In this document: one piece after another, positions 60,534 through 64,000 of the stretch
How the letters are laid out: each line of letters begins with the position of its first letter
How positions within the stretch are numbered: position 1 is the stretch's first letter
Source: Thermosporothrix hazakensis
GTDB lineage: Bacteria; Chloroflexota; Ktedonobacteria; Ktedonobacterales; Ktedonobacteraceae
Direction: 5' to 3'
Assembly: GCF_003253565.1 (NCBI RefSeq)
Contig: NZ_QKUF01000022.1
Coordinates: 1-64,000, forward strand
DNA: 64,000 bases
Made by a program: the position numbers and the translations under genes
Notes under the pieces: model-generated
What the model saw: only the letters and a program-made list of their open reading frames with translations
Told to the model about the DNA's origin: nothing
Databases searched by the model: none

Positions 60534-61970
60534 TTGATTACTCCAGTCGCCGTAAGCCAAAATAGAGAATCTTTTTTGCAACGTACAAGAGCAAAACTAG
60601 ATCTTATACTGGAAGGCAAGAAACAGAAAAACACGATTGCTGTGTTGGATGGGGTGCGGGCCCTGGCCTGCCTTTTTGTTATTGCTTATCATATGATGCT
60701 CATCTTTGTACAGGATATCAAGATCCTGCGCATGGACAAGCTCCCGGTCTTCTTCGGGGCGATCCTCAACGCAGGAGATACGGGCGTCAATCTTTTTTTT
60801 ATTCTTTCGGGCTTCCTGCTATTTCTTCCCTACGCGAGAGCCATTCTTTTTGAGCAACAGAAATGGCCCTCTTTCTGGAGATTCTATGTAAAGCGCATTA
60901 TGCGCATCTTGCCAGCCTATTATCTCTCGCTCCTGCTCATGATTCTCCTTTTTCACCCTGCCTACCTTCAGCCCAGGAACCTCCCCCGTGTACTGGCATT
61001 TGTCACTATGTTTATGGATTCGGGCAAGACCACCTTCAAGGAGATCAACGGTCCATTCTGGACATTGGCAGTCGAGTGGCAATTCTACCTCTGGCTTCCC
61101 TTTATCGCGCTCGGGATCGGCCTGCTGGTGCGAGCAATCATGTCTCGTTCCACTCCGCGTTCACGCTTCTTTCTGCTCTCGTTCTTCTTGCTGTTGCTGA
61201 CAAGCTGGGGCGTATTCTCACGCTTTGTCGGGCTTCAATTTGAAAGGCATGTCTGGAATCTACCGGCCATTCCGCCTATTATCACCCATATCTATCTTGT
61301 GCTCTCATATGGCACGATCGAGAAAGCAGGCCTGCACGGCAAATTCCTTGAGAACTTTGCGGTTGGTATGTGGGTCAGTTCGCTCTACATCTATGTGCAA
61401 GCGCTTCCCAAGCAACACAAGCAAAACACCGAGCGCCGTTTGCAAAAGCTCAGCCCCTTGCTCTTTGTGATCGGGCTACTGGTACTCCTCAGTATGTTCC
61501 TCTGGAAGTACGATATGCACCCGAAGCTCGCCACAGATCTCAACATTTTCAGAGCGCTCAATGACAATTTCGCCTACGTTTCCGAATTGGGCTACGGTCT
61601 GGGCTATGGCATCTGCGTTCTGGCCCTGCTCTTCGGTTTTGCCTGGCTGAAACGGCCCTTTGAGTGGAAACCGTTGCGCTGGATTGGTCTGCTCTCATAT
61701 GGCCTGTATATGTGGCATCTGCTGCTATTGCAACAACTGACACCATTGATTCAAAGCCATGTGCACCACTGGCCCAACATCCTCATCTACCTGAGCTACG
61801 GTGCCTGGCTCCTTTTCCTGATTATTCCCTGTATGCTGTTGCTCTTCTTCCTGGTTGAACGCCCGGGGATTCAGCTTGGAGAGCTGCTGACACGCAATAA
61901 AAAAAGCCATCCAACAAAGCGGACGGCTTCTATAAACGATGAGTCTCATGAGCTCATCGCAAAAGATTGA
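60534..61970 (+). CDS. Acyltransferase 3 family membrane protein (OafA-like)
   Basis: A 478-residue polytopic enzyme that transfers acetyl or other acyl groups to cell-surface sugars. The N-terminal domain start AVLDGVRALACLFVIAYHMML contains the conserved His. Then come GDTGVNLFFILSGFLLFLPY, RIMRILPAYYLSLLL and PFWTLAVEWQFYLWLPF, the acyltransferase-3 signature blocks. About ten membrane helices are visible and there is no SGNH domain. The start is TTG at 60534, with GAGGAG about 12 bases upstream. No closer good start is visible. The convergent downstream gene uses a terminator located inside this gene's last codons. Confidence 0.85.
   Translation: MITPVAVSQNRESFLQRTRAKLDLILEGKKQKNTIAVLDGVRALACLFVIAYHMMLIFVQDIKILRMDKLPVFFGAILNAGDTGVNLFFILSGFLLFLPYARAILFEQQKWPSFWRFYVKRIMRILPAYYLSLLLMILLFHPAYLQPRNLPRVLAFVTMFMDSGKTTFKEINGPFWTLAVEWQFYLWLPFIALGIGLLVRAIMSRSTPRSRFFLLSFFLLLLTSWGVFSRFVGLQFERHVWNLPAIPPIITHIYLVLSYGTIEKAGLHGKFLENFAVGMWVSSLYIYVQALPKQHKQNTERRLQKLSPLLFVIGLLVLLSMFLWKYDMHPKLATDLNIFRALNDNFAYVSELGYGLGYGICVLALLFGFAWLKRPFEWKPLRWIGLLSYGLYMWHLLLLQQLTPLIQSHVHHWPNILIYLSYGAWLLFLIIPCMLLLFFLVERPGIQLGELLTRNKKSHPTKRTASINDESHELIAKD
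61898..61930 (-). terminator. Terminator of the glycosyltransferase gene, inside the acyltransferase coding region
   Basis: On the minus strand arms AAGCCGTCC and GGATGGCTT (9 bp, one G-U) are followed by a T-rich run. It lies 49 bases beyond the minus-strand stop codon, within the last ~25 codons of the convergent acyltransferase gene. Confidence 0.65.
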
Positions 61971-61978
61971 CAACTGGC

Positions 61979-63691
61979 TCACTGGGGCAAATACAACCAG
62001 TATCCCTCTAACGAGATCCGCTTGTATTTGCGCCCGGTCTGCTGAAAGTAACGCTCAATGTTTTTATGCACAACAGAATTGGCGGGCGAGATATCTGTTC
62101 CCGGTACATATTTCGAGGAGGCCGAGAACAGATATGCCGCCTTCGGATCATGCTGTACCAGTTCCAGATAGCCCGGCACGCGGTTTCGCCCGGGCTTCAG
62201 CTCATCACTCACCCCGACACAGGCAATGCGTTCCTGCGAGAGAAACGAAAACTTATTGCACCCCCAATAGTCGGTGTAGATGCTCTTCACACCAAGCTGA
62301 ACCAGCGTGTTCACAATACGCTCGTTTCGACGCGCAATTTCTATTGCCTGCGGCACTTCTCCAAATGCGGTCAGGAATGGGCCAATCAGCGACATCACAA
62401 GGACATAGGTCAGAATAAGGGCGCATCCGCCTTTGCCCACCAGTGCGGGCCAACGCTTTTTCTCGATCTGCGCCGTAATGCCCTGCCAGAGCCACCAGAA
62501 AAGCGCGGGCAAACAGACCAGCAAACCAATGACATACCGTGCATGCACGTCAGGATCATGTAGAGAACCATTGCTAAATGCATACATATAAATCGTCAAC
62601 AAAGCGGCGCCGAGCAGGCCAGCGTGTAAGATTGCCCGCCGCCATTGAAGCTGTGCCTGTTCCTCTCCTGGCGCCTGCCGCCCCTGCCTCCATGTGCGCC
62701 AGAGCGTCCAACAAGCCAGGCAGAGCGCGATCAAAAAGACGGCGCAATAGCCAAACCCCCACAGATCCATCAGCACCTGACAGCGGCGCGTATACTGCAC
62801 TACAGGAGCAAGGTAGACAAACTTGCCATACAGAGGACAGAAAGGCTCACCGGTCATCAACGGAATGCTGATCCGAATCGTATTGAGCAAGCCTGTTATT
62901 TTCTGGCTCCAACTCAACTGTGAGCCACGCATGCTATTGAGCACCGACCACGAATCCTGGCCAGGCAGGGCATGCAGATTGTAATAGAGCAGCGGGAACG
63001 CGCCGATCCCCAGGCCGAGGAGCAAGAGCAACACAGGCCACCCGTGCAGGAACTCACGCCAGCAAACCACAAACAGGACCACACCCGACATACAGACAAA
63101 AGGCGCGATCAGTAAGTCACTCCAGAGCGCACAGCCTGCCACAAGCCCCCAGAGCAAGTAGAGCGCAACTCGCCACCAGCGAAAGCTGCGTGGGCGGTAG
63201 GTCAGGACGAGCAGCGCAGAGAGCACAAACAGGAGCGAACCAAACAACAGCGTTTCAGTATAGCCTCCAATCGCGCTCAACTCGCGTGCCATGACATAGC
63301 CAGAGCCCAGACACAGCAGGAGCAAGGAGAACAGAGCCCATCCCCGGGTATAGAGCAAGCGTGCAAGAATATAGGAACTTGCTAAAAAGAGCGCAAAGAG
63401 AACGACCAGACCCAACCGCAGCGCGAAGAGCGATGGGCCAAAGAGATGGAAAAAAAGGGCCCCCAGGAACGCCTGATGAGACCCCATATAGTGTTGACCA
63501 TAATAAAAAATGGGAAGATCGCCGTGATAGGCAATGCGTAACGCCATAATACCAATCGTGCCTTCATCACTATTGGTCCACGGCCACCCTAGAAAAATAA
63601 AGATACCACGCATAATACTCGCGGCAAGAATCAAAGAAAAGGCAAGCACATCATGCCTGCCCAGATGAGATGATTTCATGGTTGTTTCCAT
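61979..63691 (-). CDS. GT-C type membrane glycosyltransferase-like protein
   Basis: A 570-residue polytopic protein with about eleven helices. The first loop WPWTNSDEGTIGIMALRIAYHGDLPIFYYGQHYMGSHQAFLGALFF carries the acidic DE/DEG motif characteristic of dolichyl/polyprenyl-phosphate-sugar glycosyltransferases of the GT39/PMT type. The C-terminal ~130 residues form an extracytoplasmic domain (VKSIYTDYWGCNKFSFLSQERIACVG). Substrate and sugar are unknown. The ATG at 63691 is preferred for its AAGGA site. An ATG five codons upstream is also in frame. It is convergent with the acyltransferase gene, which suggests a small cell-surface glycan locus. Confidence 0.82.
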   Translation of the reverse strand: METTMKSSHLGRHDVLAFSLILAASIMRGIFIFLGWPWTNSDEGTIGIMALRIAYHGDLPIFYYGQHYMGSHQAFLGALFFHLFGPSLFALRLGLVVLFALFLASSYILARLLYTRGWALFSLLLLCLGSGYVMARELSAIGGYTETLLFGSLLFVLSALLVLTYRPRSFRWWRVALYLLWGLVAGCALWSDLLIAPFVCMSGVVLFVVCWREFLHGWPVLLLLLGLGIGAFPLLYYNLHALPGQDSWSVLNSMRGSQLSWSQKITGLLNTIRISIPLMTGEPFCPLYGKFVYLAPVVQYTRRCQVLMDLWGFGYCAVFLIALCLACWTLWRTWRQGRQAPGEEQAQLQWRRAILHAGLLGAALLTIYMYAFSNGSLHDPDVHARYVIGLLVCLPALFWWLWQGITAQIEKKRWPALVGKGGCALILTYVLVMSLIGPFLTAFGEVPQAIEIARRNERIVNTLVQLGVKSIYTDYWGCNKFSFLSQERIACVGVSDELKPGRNRVPGYLELVQHDPKAAYLFSASSKYVPGTDISPANSVVHKNIERYFQQTGRKYKRISLEGYWLYLPQ

Positions 63692-63733
63692 ATATTCCTT
63701 TTTCATTTACTCAATGACAGAAACATCCATCTT

Positions 63734-64000
63734 TTAGCCTGTGAGCATGTATGGTTCAAGCACCTGCATCACGTCATCTACTGTAAACGGTTTTGGCATG
63801 GTTGCATCAACCTGAAGCGCGGAAATATCCACCATATTATCAAGGGCAGACATCAGCACAATCACGTGCCGCTGACGCACCTCCGGTTCAGCCAGTAGCT
63901 GTCGGCATACCTCTCGACCATCCATGACAGGCATCAGCATATCCATAAAAACCAGAAAGTTTCCATCTCTGCGCAAGATCTCCAGCGCCTCACGCCCATT
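63734..64000 (-). CDS. Response-regulator receiver domain (C-terminal part, cut by window edge)
   Basis: The last ~88 residues of a receiver domain. The phospho-acceptor Asp lies in FLVFMDMLMPVMDGREV, VIVLMSAL contains the Ser/Thr switch residue, and TMPKPFTVDDVMQVLEPYM carries the conserved Lys. It ends at TAA (63734) with no output domain, so it is either a stand-alone receiver or the tail of a hybrid kinase. The 5' part is beyond 64000. It lies 43 bases upstream of the glycosyltransferase gene on the same strand. Confidence 0.9.
   Translation of the reverse strand, partial: NGREALEILRRDGNFLVFMDMLMPVMDGREVCRQLLAEPEVRQRHVIVLMSALDNMVDISALQVDATMPKPFTVDDVMQVLEPYMLTG

Overview
The window looks like a core stretch of a Ktedonobacteria-type Chloroflexota chromosome. 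Pointers are HspR-controlled grpE-dnaJ, forkhead-associated (FHA) domains fused to an ABC exporter, a MEDS-domain protein, many two-component systems, RNase J, moderate GC by eye and clear sigma70-like promoters. The lineage is inferred from gene content only. No insertion sequence, prophage, integron or CRISPR array was seen.

Layout. Positions 1-13333 (minus strand) hold the transcription-translation block rpoB-rpoC-rpsL-rpsG-fusA-tuf. It has a long structured leader before rpoB, an internal promoter at the rpoC end, a 780-base structured non-coding region between rpsL and rpsG, and a separate tuf promoter with a folded leader. Positions 13378-18664 hold a membrane protein, a receiver protein with cysteine synthase, an Rrf2 regulator and an OmpR-type two-component pair. 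Positions 18786-24393 (minus) hold grpE-dnaJ-hspR, with an HspR-like operator on a near-consensus promoter, preceded by MBL hydrolase, site-2 protease, HD protein and scpA. Positions 24761-34075 mix a membrane protein, an ECF sigma factor with its membrane partner, DinB, TrmD, a second two-component pair, a UroD-like methyltransferase, a Nudix hydrolase, a small membrane protein and a MEDS protein.

Positions 34453-45752 hold CoaBC, a 3xFHA-ABC exporter beside a DUF4097-like surface protein, a CorC/HlyC protein, a DUF2087 regulator and a TetR-controlled DrrAB-like exporter with two palindromic operators. Positions 45812-54549 (minus) hold FtsK, the thiG-thiE-thiS operon under a TPP riboswitch with terminator, a beta-propeller membrane protein and RNase J. 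Positions 55272-64000 hold a UvrA paralogue, tRNA-Phe with its own promoter and terminator, a membrane-anchored MutS-like ATPase, an acyltransferase, a large membrane glycosyltransferase and the end of a receiver protein.

The strongest candidate for something undescribed is the rpsL-rpsG spacer (3428-4207), which has no coding potential but carries at least seven stable stem-loops on the transcribed strand. The rpoB leader, with an extended stem and an intrinsic-terminator-like hairpin before the start codon, is the second.
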